In this document: piece by piece, positions 47,820 through 56,755 of the stretch
How the letters are laid out: each line of letters starts with the position of its first letter
Numbering within the stretch: the first letter of the stretch is position 1
Assembly: GCF_013415845.1 (NCBI RefSeq)
Contig: NZ_CP058907.1
Coordinates: 2,108,001-2,172,000, forward strand
Length of the DNA stretch: 64,000 nt
From: Rhodopseudomonas palustris
Lineage (GTDB): Bacteria; Pseudomonadota; Alphaproteobacteria; Rhizobiales; Xanthobacteraceae
Reading direction: 5' to 3'
Notes under the pieces: model-generated
The model's input: the letters and a program-made list of their open reading frames with translations, nothing else
Database searches by the model: none
Told to the model about the DNA's origin: nothing
Translations under genes and position numbers: made by a program

Positions 47820-48857
47820 ATGAACAAAGTGAATTCGGTGGCGCTGCCTGCGCTGTTGCTCGGGGCGGTCGTCTGTCTCGGCGGGACGGCCGCTCGTTCG
47901 GACGAAGCGGGCGTGAGCATGTGGCTGCCCGGCACATTCGGATCGATGGCTGCGGTGCCGACCGCTCCGGGATGGTCCGCGGCCGGCGTCTACTACCATA
48001 CGTCGCTCAGCGCGGGTCGCGAGGTCGCGACCGCACGGGAAGTCCAGATCGGGCGGTTCACCCCGAGCGTGAATGTCGGGCTTTCGGCCGATCTCAATGC
48101 GACCGGCGATCTCTTCCTGCTGGCCCCGACCTACACCTTTGCCACGCCGGTGCTGGGTGGGCAGGCTTCGGTGGGATTCACGAGCGTGATGGGGCGCGCG
48201 AGTGCCGGACTGAATGCGACGCTGTCGGCAACGATCCCGCCGTTCAACGTGATCCGTTCGGATTCGATCAACGATTCAGTGTCGGGCGTCGGTGATCTGT
48301 ATCCGGTCGCCAAGCTGAAGTGGAATCAGGGCGTCAATAATTGGATGATCTATGCGACCGGCGATATTCCCGTCGGTGCGTATAACCGCAGCCGCATCAT
48401 CAATCTCGGCATCGGCCACGGCGCGATCGATCTCGGCGGCGGCTATACGTACTTCAATCCGAAGGCGGGGTCGGAGTTCTCCGTGGTGATGGGCTTCACC
48501 GAGAATTTCAAGAATACGTCGACGGACTACAAGAACGGTCTCGATTTCCACCTCGATTGGGCCGTGTCGCAATTCGTATCGAAGCAGTTTTTCGTCGGCG
48601 CGGTCGGCTATGCGTACAATCAGCTCACCGGCGACAGCGGAACGGGTGCGAAACTCGGCCCGTTCAAATCGCGTGTCGAAGCGGTCGGTCCCCAGATTGG
48701 CTACCTGTTCCCGGTCGGCGACATGCAGGGCGTCCTGAATTTGAAGGGCTATTGGGAGTTCGACGCGCAGAACCGGGCGAAGGGTTGGAACACCTGGTTG
48801 ACATTCGCCGTCTCCGCCCCGCCGCCACCGGCCGGTGCGAGCCTTCCAACCAAATAG
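47820..48857 (+). CDS. Outer-membrane beta-barrel protein, phenol/MetA-degradation transporter family
   Basis: A 345-residue exported protein with a signal peptide (about residues 1-27). The mature part shows alternating beta-strands ending in aromatic residues and an aromatic-rich C-terminus (NTWLTFAVSA) before a Pro-rich tail, the pattern of SphA/MetA-pathway outer-membrane proteins (pfam13557 type). It follows the sulfatase gene by 35 bases with a GGGGGAG ribosome site, so it may import the sulfatase substrate or product across the outer membrane. Specificity unknown. Confidence 0.8.
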   Translation: MNKVNSVALPALLLGAVVCLGGTAARSDEAGVSMWLPGTFGSMAAVPTAPGWSAAGVYYHTSLSAGREVATAREVQIGRFTPSVNVGLSADLNATGDLFLLAPTYTFATPVLGGQASVGFTSVMGRASAGLNATLSATIPPFNVIRSDSINDSVSGVGDLYPVAKLKWNQGVNNWMIYATGDIPVGAYNRSRIINLGIGHGAIDLGGGYTYFNPKAGSEFSVVMGFTENFKNTSTDYKNGLDFHLDWAVSQFVSKQFFVGAVGYAYNQLTGDSGTGAKLGPFKSRVEAVGPQIGYLFPVGDMQGVLNLKGYWEFDAQNRAKGWNTWLTFAVSAPPPPAGASLPTK

Positions 48858-49111
48858 CCGGGCGGCGCTCGGTTGGCGGCTGCGCGCGAAGTTACTGCGC
48901 GCGCCGTCCTGCATGATCAAGCGGCTGATCAGGGAGGCAGCCGCACTGGACCGAATTAGTGAGGGCGTTGCGCGCGGCTCTTGCCCACGATCCTTTGCTA
49001 GCAAAGCAAGGGAGTGATCGATTGTTCGCGTTTGGCCCTTAGCGGCCGTGCCGCGTTTTTGGATTTGTTGACCGCTTTCTTGGACATCCAGCGCGCGCCA
49101 TCGATCGCCTC

Positions 49112-49522
49112 TCAACTCATCTCTGCCCAGTCCTCGATCCGCAATGGTGAAGGCACGCGGCTGAAGGCCTTGTCGCGCGTGACCAACGTTGCGTTTGTCG
49201 CAGCGGCATGGGCAGCGATCATCATGTCGAGAGGAGAGAGTGTGACGCCTTTGGCTTCGCAGACTGCGCGCAGGTCGGCGTAAGTCTTCGTCACCTCGTG
49301 ATCCCACGGTAGGACGTCGACGCGGAGTAGAAATTCTCGGACGCGTTCGGATAACGCGGTGGGATAGCCGCGCTTAGCCAGGCCGTAGAGGAGTTCACCT
49401 TCTGTGATCGATGAGATGACGACGTCCGAGATCGGCAAAGCGACTAGCCGCTCGATGATCTCGCGCCGGTCGCCCCTGATGACATGGCTGGCGACGTTGG
49501 TATCGAGCATCCAGCCACTCAT
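49112..49522 (-). CDS. vapC: VapC-type PIN-domain toxin
   Basis: A 136-residue PIN ribonuclease with the acidic metal-binding residues in place: Asp7 and Asn9 (MLDTN), Glu41 ([10 protein letters not shown]), Asp99 ([12 protein letters not shown]) and Asp117 (LVTRDKAF). VapC toxins usually cut tRNA or rRNA. Its ATG overlaps the vapB stop, the normal antitoxin-first order. The target is not predictable. Confidence 0.9.
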   Translation of the reverse strand: MSGWMLDTNVASHVIRGDRREIIERLVALPISDVVISSITEGELLYGLAKRGYPTALSERVREFLLRVDVLPWDHEVTKTYADLRAVCEAKGVTLSPLDMMIAAHAAATNATLVTRDKAFSRVPSPLRIEDWAEMS

Positions 49523-49782
49523 TCGGTCCAGCCTTCGAACGGATCGCGATCCTGCGGAAGCTGGCTACGGTCGGACGGTCCCAAGAAGTCGTCGGGTACA
49601 TCCGCCGACTGGTGAAGCTGGAGTAGGCCGTCCCAGGAGTCCGGTTTTCGGGACAGAATGACATCGCCGGTCCGCGGATCACGGCGTACAAACACCTCGC
49701 TGCCCTCGAAGCGAAACTCCGCTGGCAGTCGGACAGCTTGGCTGCGTCCAGTTGTGAAAATCTTGGCGGTTCGAGACGTCAC
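49519..49782 (-). CDS. vapB: VapB-type antitoxin (AbrB/SpoVT fold)
   Basis: An 87-residue antitoxin with an N-terminal swapped-hairpin DNA-binding domain ([20 protein letters not shown]) and a C-terminal acidic toxin-binding tail ([10 protein letters not shown]). The start is GTG at 49782 with AGGAGG upstream. It represses its own operon as a VapBC complex, probably through the palindrome at 49800-49821. Confidence 0.9.
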   Translation of the reverse strand: MTSRTAKIFTTGRSQAVRLPAEFRFEGSEVFVRRDPRTGDVILSRKPDSWDGLLQLHQSADVPDDFLGPSDRSQLPQDRDPFEGWTE

Positions 49783-49799
49783 GGTGGCCTCCTACCGTT

Positions 49800-49821
49800 G
49801 ATATGTATCATGATATATATC
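49800..49821. promoter_or_regulatory. Palindromic operator upstream of vapBC
   Basis: A 22-bp near-perfect palindrome centred on ATCATGAT, with one mismatched pair in the flanks, 17 bases before the vapB start. AT-rich palindromes here are typical VapBC binding sites. Confidence 0.75.
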
Positions 49822-49962
49822 TTCCGGCAGGGAGTATCAAGGAAGGTTAGGGGCACGGACCCGCCACGATCTATGGTGGAGCTGAGCTTGCTTCCCAACG
49901 ATCTTTGCCTCTGCCAGACTTTCCCCACGCCCGCGCAGACGGGTGGATTATGGAGGAACGTC

Positions 49963-50388
49963 ATGCTGACACGGAGAGGATTTGCGGCAGTCGCAGGCTG
50001 TGCGATCTGCAGCATCGCGGGGTTCGGGGCGACCGAAGCGTTCGCGCAAGGTGCGGCCGCGACCACGGCGAACGGCGTTACGCGCAAGATCTTGAGCCGC
50101 ACCGATGGCCCGGCGGCGGGCTATGAGACCATCATCATGGACGTGACGCTCGATGCCGGAGCGACCGTCGGCCGCCATACCCATCCCGGTATCGAGTCGA
50201 CTTACGTGATGGAGGGCGAACTCGAACTTCCGATCCAGGGGCGGCCGACCCAGACCGTGAAGGCCGGCGATGCGTTTCAAGTGCCGCCCGACACGCCGCA
50301 TGCCGGCGGCAAGCCGTCGCCCAGCAAGACGCGGCTGATGGTCAACTACATCGTCGAGAAGGGCAAGCCGCTGGCCAGTCCGGCTTGA
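49963..50388 (+). CDS. Tat-exported single-domain cupin protein
   Basis: A 141-residue protein with a twin-arginine-like signal (TRRGFAAVAGCAICSIAG, cleavage near residue 28) and one cupin domain. Cupin motif 1 is GRHTHPGIESTYVMEGELEL, with two His and a Glu as likely metal ligands, and motif 2 is GDAFQVPPDTPHAG with a further His. Secreted cupins of this type are often dioxygenases or sensors; no substrate can be given. GGAGG precedes the ATG, and a terminator follows. Confidence 0.85.
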   Translation: MLTRRGFAAVAGCAICSIAGFGATEAFAQGAAATTANGVTRKILSRTDGPAAGYETIIMDVTLDAGATVGRHTHPGIESTYVMEGELELPIQGRPTQTVKAGDAFQVPPDTPHAGGKPSPSKTRLMVNYIVEKGKPLASPA

Positions 50389-50401
50389 GACGTCACGCAA
50401 G

Positions 50402-50429
50402 AGAGGCCGCCGTTTCGGCGGCCTCTTTT
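50402..50429 (+). terminator. Rho-independent terminator after the cupin gene
   Basis: AGAGGCCGCCG and CGGCGGCCTCT form an 11-bp stem with a TTT loop and a short T-run, starting 14 bases after the stop codon. Confidence 0.88.
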
Positions 50430-50484
50430 GGCTCGGAGAAGCGACGCGCCAAGCGCGACTACGCGTGATCGAGTGGAGCGGCTG

Positions 50485-51654
50485 TTACTGCGCCTTCGGC
50501 AGGAAGGTCGGGCCGACGCTGCGGATCTTGCCGGGGTCGTTCGACGCGGCCGCGGGCGGGGAGGCGGGTGTGTTGGTTGCCGGGGCGGCCTTGGCGCCGT
50601 TCTTGGCGGCGGCGCGCTGCGCCGGCGGCTGCGCCATGCGCTTGGCGCTCTCTTCGGTGACGATGATGTCGCCGTGCTCGGCGGCCGAGCGATCGTCGAC
50701 GCCCTTCATCGCATCGGCCCAGGTCTGGTTCGCCGGCTTGCAGGTGCAGGACGGGTTGAACTCCTGGCGATAGCGGAATGCGTTCGGCAGCGCGGTGTAG
50801 GACTGGCCGTTGATCGACACCGCCTGGTTCATGTCCTGACCGGGATTGCGGTACGCATACAGCGACGCTTCGGACGCCGGGCACAGGCTCTTGCAGGTTC
50901 GCTCGTCGTCGCCGAACCGGCTCGGCACGGTGGCGAACGAGATCGGGAAGTAATAGCCGTCGCAGGTGCGGACGCAGACGGTGCGGTAGGTGCCGCCCTC
51001 GGTGTTGCCGTAGTCGGTGCCCGGCATGCCGACGCCGGGGGCACCGGCGTTGCCGCCGTTGAACAGATTATTGAGCAGGCCGCCGCTCTGCTGCGCGGCC
51101 GCGGCGTATTGCGGGCCGCAATTGTTCTGCGCCAGCGCCAGGATCACCGAGCGGCGCTGGCTTTCGCGGTCGTTGCCGCCCGGGCCGCCGCTGCGCAGCC
51201 GCTCCAGCGACGAATTCATCTGGTCGAGATTGCCGCGCATCTGCTGGATCTGGCTGTTGACCGGACCGCATTGCGCCGACTGGCCGCTGAACAGCGAGAA
51301 GAAGCCTGAGCTTTCGCAGCCCATCCGCTTCGCCTGCATGCTGACGCGGTCGAGCTCGGCCTGCTGGCGGGCGGCGGCGTCTTCGAAGCGGCGGATCTGG
51401 TCGGCGCGGGCCGGGTCCATGCTGCCGCGGTCGATCGAGGCGAGCTGCGCTTCCAGCCGCGGGCACATCGGATTGGCGGCGGGAGCGCCCGGTTGGCCGG
51501 CGGGGGGAGCCTGCTGGTAGCCCGGCGGATTGTAGCCCTGCGACGACGGATAGCCTTGCTGGGCGAACGCTGCGGAGGACAGCGACGTGGCGGCGACGAT
51601 CAAGGCACCGGCCAGCCAGCGGAAACGGGTGGCGTTATCGAACATGTCGGGCAT
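50485..51654 (-). CDS. DUF2865 secreted protein
   Basis: A 389-residue exported protein: signal peptide (about residues 10-31), a Pro/Gln/Gly-rich stretch, a coiled-coil region (about 60-160), and a conserved C-terminal cysteine-rich domain (TVCVRTCDGYYFPISFATVP, then RTCKSLCPASEASLYAYRNP, and NPSCTCKPANQTWADAM). This matches DUF2865, found in the Bradyrhizobium group and relatives. The disulfide-rich end suggests a periplasmic or cell-wall role, but function is unknown. An inner ATG at 51645 is possible. Confidence 0.85.
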   Translation of the reverse strand: MPDMFDNATRFRWLAGALIVAATSLSSAAFAQQGYPSSQGYNPPGYQQAPPAGQPGAPAANPMCPRLEAQLASIDRGSMDPARADQIRRFEDAAARQQAELDRVSMQAKRMGCESSGFFSLFSGQSAQCGPVNSQIQQMRGNLDQMNSSLERLRSGGPGGNDRESQRRSVILALAQNNCGPQYAAAAQQSGGLLNNLFNGGNAGAPGVGMPGTDYGNTEGGTYRTVCVRTCDGYYFPISFATVPSRFGDDERTCKSLCPASEASLYAYRNPGQDMNQAVSINGQSYTALPNAFRYRQEFNPSCTCKPANQTWADAMKGVDDRSAAEHGDIIVTEESAKRMAQPPAQRAAAKNGAKAAPATNTPASPPAAASNDPGKIRSVGPTFLPKAQ

Positions 51655-51839
51655 TCAGGAATCCGAGCGGGTGATGCCGGCGATCCGCCGAATCACATCC
51701 AGCAAATCCGCGCGATCGGGGCCGCGGAACGATCCCGTTGAAACCGCGACGTTGACCATTTCTTAGCCGCTTCTTTCGGCAGGGTCACGTCGTTTCCGGG
51801 GCGTCTCTGTGGCGATCCCCGCTGATCCGGCGTGGCTTT

Positions 51840-52148
51840 TCAGCGCTGGCAGGTGATCGCGACGTATTCGTTGCAGACCCCGTGGGCGCAGGCCGAGCTG
51901 CTGGCTTTCGGCACCGCGCCGGTGATTTCGTCCGGGTCGACCCGGCGATAGGCGACCGCCTGGGCGAATTCGCGCGACTGGCAGTAGGCCGCCGCCGCCG
52001 GCGCGCCGCATTTCTCGCCGCGGGCGAGGCACAGGTCGATGCCGTAGCCGTCCGGCTGGTTGGCGACGATGAAGACCCGGCTGTCGGCATAGGCCGCCGT
52101 CGCCGCAAACAGCGCTGCGCCGGCAAAGAGGGCAGGAATCAGTTTCAT
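51840..52148 (-). CDS. Small secreted cysteine-rich protein of unknown function
   Basis: A 102-residue exported protein with a signal peptide (about residues 1-21, ending AYA-D) and six cysteines in the mature part (GYGIDLCLARGEKCG, AAYCQSREFAQAV, SSACAHGVCNEYVAITC), which could form three disulfides. I recognise no family. A CtrA-like motif with six-base spacing lies about 50 bases upstream. Confidence 0.72.
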   Translation of the reverse strand: MKLIPALFAGAALFAATAAYADSRVFIVANQPDGYGIDLCLARGEKCGAPAAAAYCQSREFAQAVAYRRVDPDEITGAVPKASSSACAHGVCNEYVAITCQR

Positions 52149-52553
52149 GGTGCACCAGGAACGAGGGGATGACCCCCGTCCGTACCCTGAAAAGGGTTAA
52201 GAAACGTTAACCATAGTGGCTATGCCGTGGGGCTAGGCGCCGATCGTGGCCAAAATCGGCCGAAGCGGGGCGGTTGGCGGGGGCTGGGGTCGGCGGTCGG
52301 ATGGCGCGAAGGCGGGCGCGCGCCCCTCGGCGGCCCCGCGCTGGCGGGCATTCGATTCGCAGCCGAAAAGAACAATGTCCTCCGGCGATCGACGGACTTG
52401 ACGGATTCGAGGGCGGTCGCCATGGTGCGGCGATGAACGGTTTCCTCGCTATTTGCATTCGCTGCGAGATTATTAGCTAGCTGACACGCTGGCTGAGGCC
52501 GTCTTTTCTCCTATCGAGAGCACTGGACGCCCGGCCGCAGGGGACGGGTATCC
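52149..52553. other. 405-bp divergent spacer before cysS
   Basis: It holds the promoters of the secreted protein (minus strand) and cysS (plus strand), and the GGTTAA/TTAACC site at 52195-52212. Two short GC-rich stretches (around 52260-52340) have no supported reading frame. I see no tRNA, riboswitch or terminator. Confidence 0.6.
52195..52212. promoter_or_regulatory. Palindromic TTAA-N6-TTAACC motif, CtrA-like
   Basis: GGTTAA and TTAACC are perfect inverted arms six bases apart, and the right arm continues as TTAACCAT, the CtrA half-site form. Full CtrA sites have seven-base spacing, so this is a weaker candidate than the one at 35725-35740. Confidence 0.4.
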
Positions 52554-53945
52554 ATGGAATTACGCCTTTACGATACGCTGACGCGGGACAAGCGGCCGTT
52601 CACGCCGCTCGATCCGGCCAATGTGCGGATGTATGTCTGCGGCCCGACGGTCTACGACTTCGCCCATATCGGCAACGCCCGGCCGGTGATCGTGTTCGAC
52701 GTGCTGTTTCGGCTGCTGCGCCATCTGTATGGCGAGGCGCACGTCAAATACGTCCGCAACATCACCGACGTCGACGACAAGATCAACGACCGCGCCGCGC
52801 GTGACTATCCCGGCCTGCCGCTGAACGAGGCGATCCGCAAGGTCACCGAGCAGACCGAGCGGCAATTCCACGATGACGTCGATGCGCTGGGCTGCCTGCG
52901 GCCGACCGTCGAGCCGCGCGCCACCGAACATATCGGCGAGATGCGCAGCATCATCGAAAAGCTGGTCGCCGGCGGCTTCGCCTATGTCGAGCAGGACCAC
53001 GTGCTGTTCTCGCCCGGAGCGATGAACGCAGCGAACGGCGTGCTGCCGCGCTACGGATCGCTCGCCAACCGCTCGCTCGACGAGATGATCGCCGGCGCCC
53101 GCGTCGACGTCGCGCCGTATAAGCGCGACGCCACCGACTTCGTGCTGTGGAAGCCGTCCAAACCCGGCGAGCCGTCGTGGCCGTCGCCGGCCGGCATCGC
53201 CACGCCGGGCCGTCCGGGCTGGCACATCGAGTGCTCGGCGATGTCGTGGAAGCACCTGGGCGAGACCTTCGACATCCATGGCGGCGGCATCGATCTGGTC
53301 TTCCCGCACCACGAGAACGAAGTCGCGCAGAGCTGCTGCGCCTTCCACACCGAGCGGATGGCGCAGACCTGGATGCACAACGGCTTCCTCCAGGTCGAAG
53401 GCGAGAAGATGTCGAAGAGCCTCGGCAACTTCATCACCATCCGCGAGCTGCTGGCGACGAACAAGTTCGGCGGCCGATCGTGGGACGGCGCGACGCTGCG
53501 GCTGGCGATGCTGAAGACGCATTATCGGCAGCCGATCGACTGGACCGTCGATGCGCTGCACGAGGCGGAGAAGGCGATCCTCGACTGGTCGGACTTCACC
53601 AAGGATGCGACGCCCGTTCGTTGCGACGAAGTCATCGCCGCGCTGACCGACGACCTCAATACGCCGAAGATGATCGCCGAGCTGCACGCGCTGCGCCGCG
53701 CCGGCAAGGCGGACGAACTCCGCGGTGCGATGCAGCTGCTGGGGATCAATCCGGTCGTCCGCGCTCCGGTCGATCTCGACGCGACCGCGAAGTCGCTGAT
53801 CGAAGCCCGCACCGCCGCCCGCGCCAACAAGGACTGGAAAGAGTCCGACCGCATCCGCGACGAACTCGCCGCGATGGGTGTGGTGCTGAAGGACGGCAAG
53901 GATGCCGACGGCAAGCCGGTGACGACGTGGGAGCTGGCGCGGTGA
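52554..53945 (+). CDS. cysS: Cysteinyl-tRNA synthetase
   Basis: A 463-residue class I aminoacyl-tRNA synthetase. Zinc-binding Cys29 lies in [11 protein letters not shown], the HIGH-type motif is HIGN (38-41), the second zinc/selectivity region is [14 protein letters not shown], and KMSKS is at residues 285-289. The C-terminal DALR-like helices bind the anticodon. Length and motifs are those of a normal CysS. Confidence 0.97.
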   Translation: MELRLYDTLTRDKRPFTPLDPANVRMYVCGPTVYDFAHIGNARPVIVFDVLFRLLRHLYGEAHVKYVRNITDVDDKINDRAARDYPGLPLNEAIRKVTEQTERQFHDDVDALGCLRPTVEPRATEHIGEMRSIIEKLVAGGFAYVEQDHVLFSPGAMNAANGVLPRYGSLANRSLDEMIAGARVDVAPYKRDATDFVLWKPSKPGEPSWPSPAGIATPGRPGWHIECSAMSWKHLGETFDIHGGGIDLVFPHHENEVAQSCCAFHTERMAQTWMHNGFLQVEGEKMSKSLGNFITIRELLATNKFGGRSWDGATLRLAMLKTHYRQPIDWTVDALHEAEKAILDWSDFTKDATPVRCDEVIAALTDDLNTPKMIAELHALRRAGKADELRGAMQLLGINPVVRAPVDLDATAKSLIEARTAARANKDWKESDRIRDELAAMGVVLKDGKDADGKPVTTWELAR

Positions 53946-53961
53946 GTGTCTTTTCCACGGT

Positions 53962-54092
53962 CGTCATGGCCGGGCTTGACTCGGCCATCCATCGAACAAA
54001 CGACGCAACCATTGTTTCGATGATGGATGCGCGGGCCTTCGCCGCGCCGAAGGGGCTTCGGCCCCGCAGGCGGGTCGAGCCCGCGCATGACG
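53962..54092. repeat. Interspersed palindrome, GGCCGGGCTTGAC family
   Basis: CGTCATGGCCGGGCTTGACT at the left is mirrored by GGGTCGAGCCCGCGCATGACG-type sequence at the right (imperfect). It lies directly after the cysS stop. Together with the next element it fills the 388-bp gap before 54334. Confidence 0.7.
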
Positions 54093-54123
54093 TCGGTGTG
54101 TGTGGTGGGGCACTGCCTCACCC

Positions 54124-54223
54124 CGTCATTCCGGGGCGCTCGCGCAGCGGGCGAACCCGGAATCTCGTCGCTACAATCTCGGGATTCCGGGCCTGCGCCC
54201 TGCGGGCGCATCCCGGAATGACG
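54124..54223. repeat. Interspersed palindrome, CGTCATTCCGGG family
   Basis: CGTCATTCCGGGGCGC at the left and GCATCCCGGAATGACG at the right are inverted copies with GGCCTGCGCCC / GGGCGC sequence inside. It is a separate family from the neighbouring element at 53962 and from the CGTCATTGCGAG type at 3412. Confidence 0.75.
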
Positions 54224-54333
54224 AACGAGAGGGTGTTCGTTGCAGCTGATAGCTGGTTCGGCGCTGCTCCTTGTCACACCCGCGAATTCGCCGCCATGGC
54301 GACAGAGACCACGACCGCATTGGAGATCGCGCG

Positions 54334-54465
54334 ATGACCGAGCAGAAGCCGACGGGGCGGCCTGATACGCCGTTTCCGAAGCACTGGCTGTACTACATCG
54401 CGATCAAGATCTCGCTGCTGGCCGGCGCCACCGCGCTGGTGCTGAAACTGTACGGGTTCTGGTGA
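54334..54465 (+). CDS. 43-residue single-pass membrane miniprotein
   Basis: A short polar N-terminus (MTEQKPTGRPDTPFPKH) precedes one membrane helix (about residues 18-41, ending KLYGFW). GGAGA lies upstream of the ATG. Its stop overlaps the ATG of the acetyltransferase gene by one base (TGATG), a coupling that argues for real translation. No family recognised; function unknown. Confidence 0.7.
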   Translation: MTEQKPTGRPDTPFPKHWLYYIAIKISLLAGATALVLKLYGFW

Positions 54466-54965
54466 TGAGCACGCCCGCGCTTCGGCCGTATCTGCCCGAG
54501 GATGCCGCGGTCACGGCTGCGATCTTCGTGGCGTCGATCGAACAGCTCACTGCCGACGACTACAGCGAGGAGCAGCAGGAGGCATGGGCCTCGGCGGCCG
54601 ACGACGAAGCCAAGTTCGCCGCGCGTCTGTCCGGTCAGCTGACGCTGATCGCGACGCTGCAGGGCGTGCCGGTCGGCTTCGCGTCGCTGAAGGGGCCAGA
54701 CCACATCGACATGCTGTACGTGCATCCCGATTACGTCGGCCGCGACGTCGGCACGACGCTGATCGATGCGCTGGAGAAGCTCGCCGGCGCACGCGGGGCA
54801 CTGATCCTCACCGTCGATGCCAGCGACAACGCCGCCGAATTCTTCGCCAAGCGCGGCTATGTCGCCAAGCAGCGCAACACCGTTTCGATCAATGGCGAAT
54901 GGCTCGCCAACACCACGATGACAAAGTCGCTGGCGGATTCCGCCGCGCCCGGAGCTTCCTCATGA
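54465..54965 (+). CDS. GNAT-family N-acetyltransferase
   Basis: A 166-residue acetyltransferase with the GNAT pattern: helix/strand N-terminus (LRPYLPEDAAVTAAIFVAS), strand 4 (HIDMLYVHPDYVGRDVGTTL) with the acetyl-CoA pyrophosphate loop (Q/R-x-x-G-x-G/A region reads GRDVGT), and the C-terminal AAEFFAKRGYVAK. The acceptor is unknown. It is coupled to the miniprotein upstream and to cimA downstream (ATGA overlap). Confidence 0.88.
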   Translation: MSTPALRPYLPEDAAVTAAIFVASIEQLTADDYSEEQQEAWASAADDEAKFAARLSGQLTLIATLQGVPVGFASLKGPDHIDMLYVHPDYVGRDVGTTLIDALEKLAGARGALILTVDASDNAAEFFAKRGYVAKQRNTVSINGEWLANTTMTKSLADSAAPGASS

Positions 54966-56560
54966 GCCGCGAACGTCTCTATCTCTACGACACCACGCTG
55001 CGTGACGGCGCCCAGACCAACGGCGTCGACTTCACCTTGCACGACAAGAAGCTGATCGCCTCGCTGCTCGACGATCTCGGCATCGATTATGTCGAAGGCG
55101 GCTATCCGGGCGCCAATCCGCTCGATACCGAGTTCTTCGGCACGGAACAGAAGCTGGAGCGCGCCACCTTCGCGGCATTCGGCATGACCCGGCGGCCCGG
55201 CCGCTCGGCCTCGAACGATCCCGGCATCGCGATGCTGATCGACGCCAAGGCGGATGCGATCTGCTTCGTCGCCAAGTCGTCGGAGTATCAGGTCCGGGTC
55301 GCGCTCGAGACCACCAACGAGGAGAACATCGCCTCGATCCGCGACAGCGTCTCGCTCGCCAAGGACAAGGGCCGCGAGGTGCTGGTCGATTGCGAGCACT
55401 TCTTCGACGGCTACAAGGCCAATCCGGAGTTCGCGCTGCAATGCGCCAAGGCGGCGTATGAGTCCGGCGCCCGCTGGGTGGTGCTGTGCGATACCAATGG
55501 CGGCACCATGCCGGACGAGGTCGAGGCCATCGTCGGCGAAGTGGTCAAGCACATCCCCGGCGCGCATGTCGGCATCCACGCGCATAACGACACCGAGCAG
55601 GCGGTCGCGAATTCGTTCGCCGCGGTGCGGGCCGGCGCGCGGCAGATCCAGGGCACGCTGAACGGCCTCGGCGAACGCTGCGGCAACGCCAATCTGTGCT
55701 CGATGATCCCGACGCTGAAGCTGAAGAAGGAATTCGCCGACAAGTTCGAAATCGGCGTCTCCGACGACAAGCTGGCGAGCCTGGTGCAGGTGTCGCGCGC
55801 GCTCGATAACATCCTCGACCGCGCGCCTAATCCGCACGCGCCCTATGTCGGCGGCAGCGCCTTCGTCACCAAGACCGGCATCCACGCGTCGGCGGTGCTG
55901 AAGGATCCGCAGACCTATGAGCACGTGCCGCCGGAGTCGATCGGCAATCACCGCAAGGTGCTGGTGTCGGATCAGGCCGGCAAGTCGAACGTGCTGGCCG
56001 AACTGGCGCGCACCAATATCCAGTTCGACCGCGACGATCCGCGGCTGTCCCGCCTGGTCGAGAAGCTGAAGGAGCGCGAAGCGGCCGGCTACGCCTACGA
56101 GTCGGCCAATGCCTCGTTCGATCTGCTCGCGCGTAGCACGCTCGGCACCGTGCCGGAGTTCTTCCGGGTCGATAAGTTCGACGTCAATGTCGAGCAGCGC
56201 TACAACTCGCACGGCCAGCGCGTCACCGTGGCGATGGCGGTGATCAAGGTCGAAGTCGACGGCGAGACCCTGATCTCGGCCGCCGAAGGCAACGGCCCGG
56301 TCAACGCGCTCGACGTTGCGCTGCGCAAGGATCTCGGCAAGTACCAGAAGTACATCGAGGGCCTCAAGCTGGTCGATTACCGCGTCCGTATCCTCAATGG
56401 CGGCACCGAGGCCGTCACTCGGGTGCTGATCGAGAGCGAGGACGAGGACGGCCGGCGCTGGACCACGATCGGCGTGTCGCCGAATATCATCGACGCGTCG
56501 TTCCAGGCGCTGATGGATTCGGTCGTTTACAAGCTGGTGCAGTCGAACGCGCCGGTGTGA
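54962..56560 (+). CDS. cimA: (R)-citramalate synthase
   Basis: A 532-residue enzyme with the HMGL-like catalytic domain (YDTTLRDGAQTNGVDF, HAHNDTEQAVANSFAAVRAG, NGLGERCGNANL) and a C-terminal LeuA-type allosteric domain (RVRILNGGTEAVTRVLIESE). Length and sequence fit the CimA/LeuA-related citramalate branch, which condenses pyruvate and acetyl-CoA towards isoleucine. 2-Isopropylmalate or homocitrate synthase cannot be fully excluded from motifs alone. It overlaps the GNAT gene by four bases. Confidence 0.88.
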   Translation: MSRERLYLYDTTLRDGAQTNGVDFTLHDKKLIASLLDDLGIDYVEGGYPGANPLDTEFFGTEQKLERATFAAFGMTRRPGRSASNDPGIAMLIDAKADAICFVAKSSEYQVRVALETTNEENIASIRDSVSLAKDKGREVLVDCEHFFDGYKANPEFALQCAKAAYESGARWVVLCDTNGGTMPDEVEAIVGEVVKHIPGAHVGIHAHNDTEQAVANSFAAVRAGARQIQGTLNGLGERCGNANLCSMIPTLKLKKEFADKFEIGVSDDKLASLVQVSRALDNILDRAPNPHAPYVGGSAFVTKTGIHASAVLKDPQTYEHVPPESIGNHRKVLVSDQAGKSNVLAELARTNIQFDRDDPRLSRLVEKLKEREAAGYAYESANASFDLLARSTLGTVPEFFRVDKFDVNVEQRYNSHGQRVTVAMAVIKVEVDGETLISAAEGNGPVNALDVALRKDLGKYQKYIEGLKLVDYRVRILNGGTEAVTRVLIESEDEDGRRWTTIGVSPNIIDASFQALMDSVVYKLVQSNAPV

Positions 56561-56610
56561 GCCGTCGTTCACCGAACGCTTTCCTCTGAGTGCTGACAGT
56601 TCTGCGTAAG

Positions 56611-56648
56611 GGCGTACCGCCGAGATCCGGCGGTGCGCCCTTTGTTTG
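56611..56648 (+). terminator. Rho-independent terminator after cimA
   Basis: GGGCGTACCGCC and GGCGGTGCGCCC form a 12-bp stem with one mismatch and a seven-base loop, then a T-rich tail, 51 bases after the cimA stop. Confidence 0.82.
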
Positions 56649-56755
56649 CGCGGCGGTTGTCAATGGCGTGCGACGCTGACAACATGCGCGCAACCAAACA
56701 ACAGCCGCGGCGCGGTCCGCCGGCGGGTCAGGGAGAATGCGTGGTGGGTGAGGGG

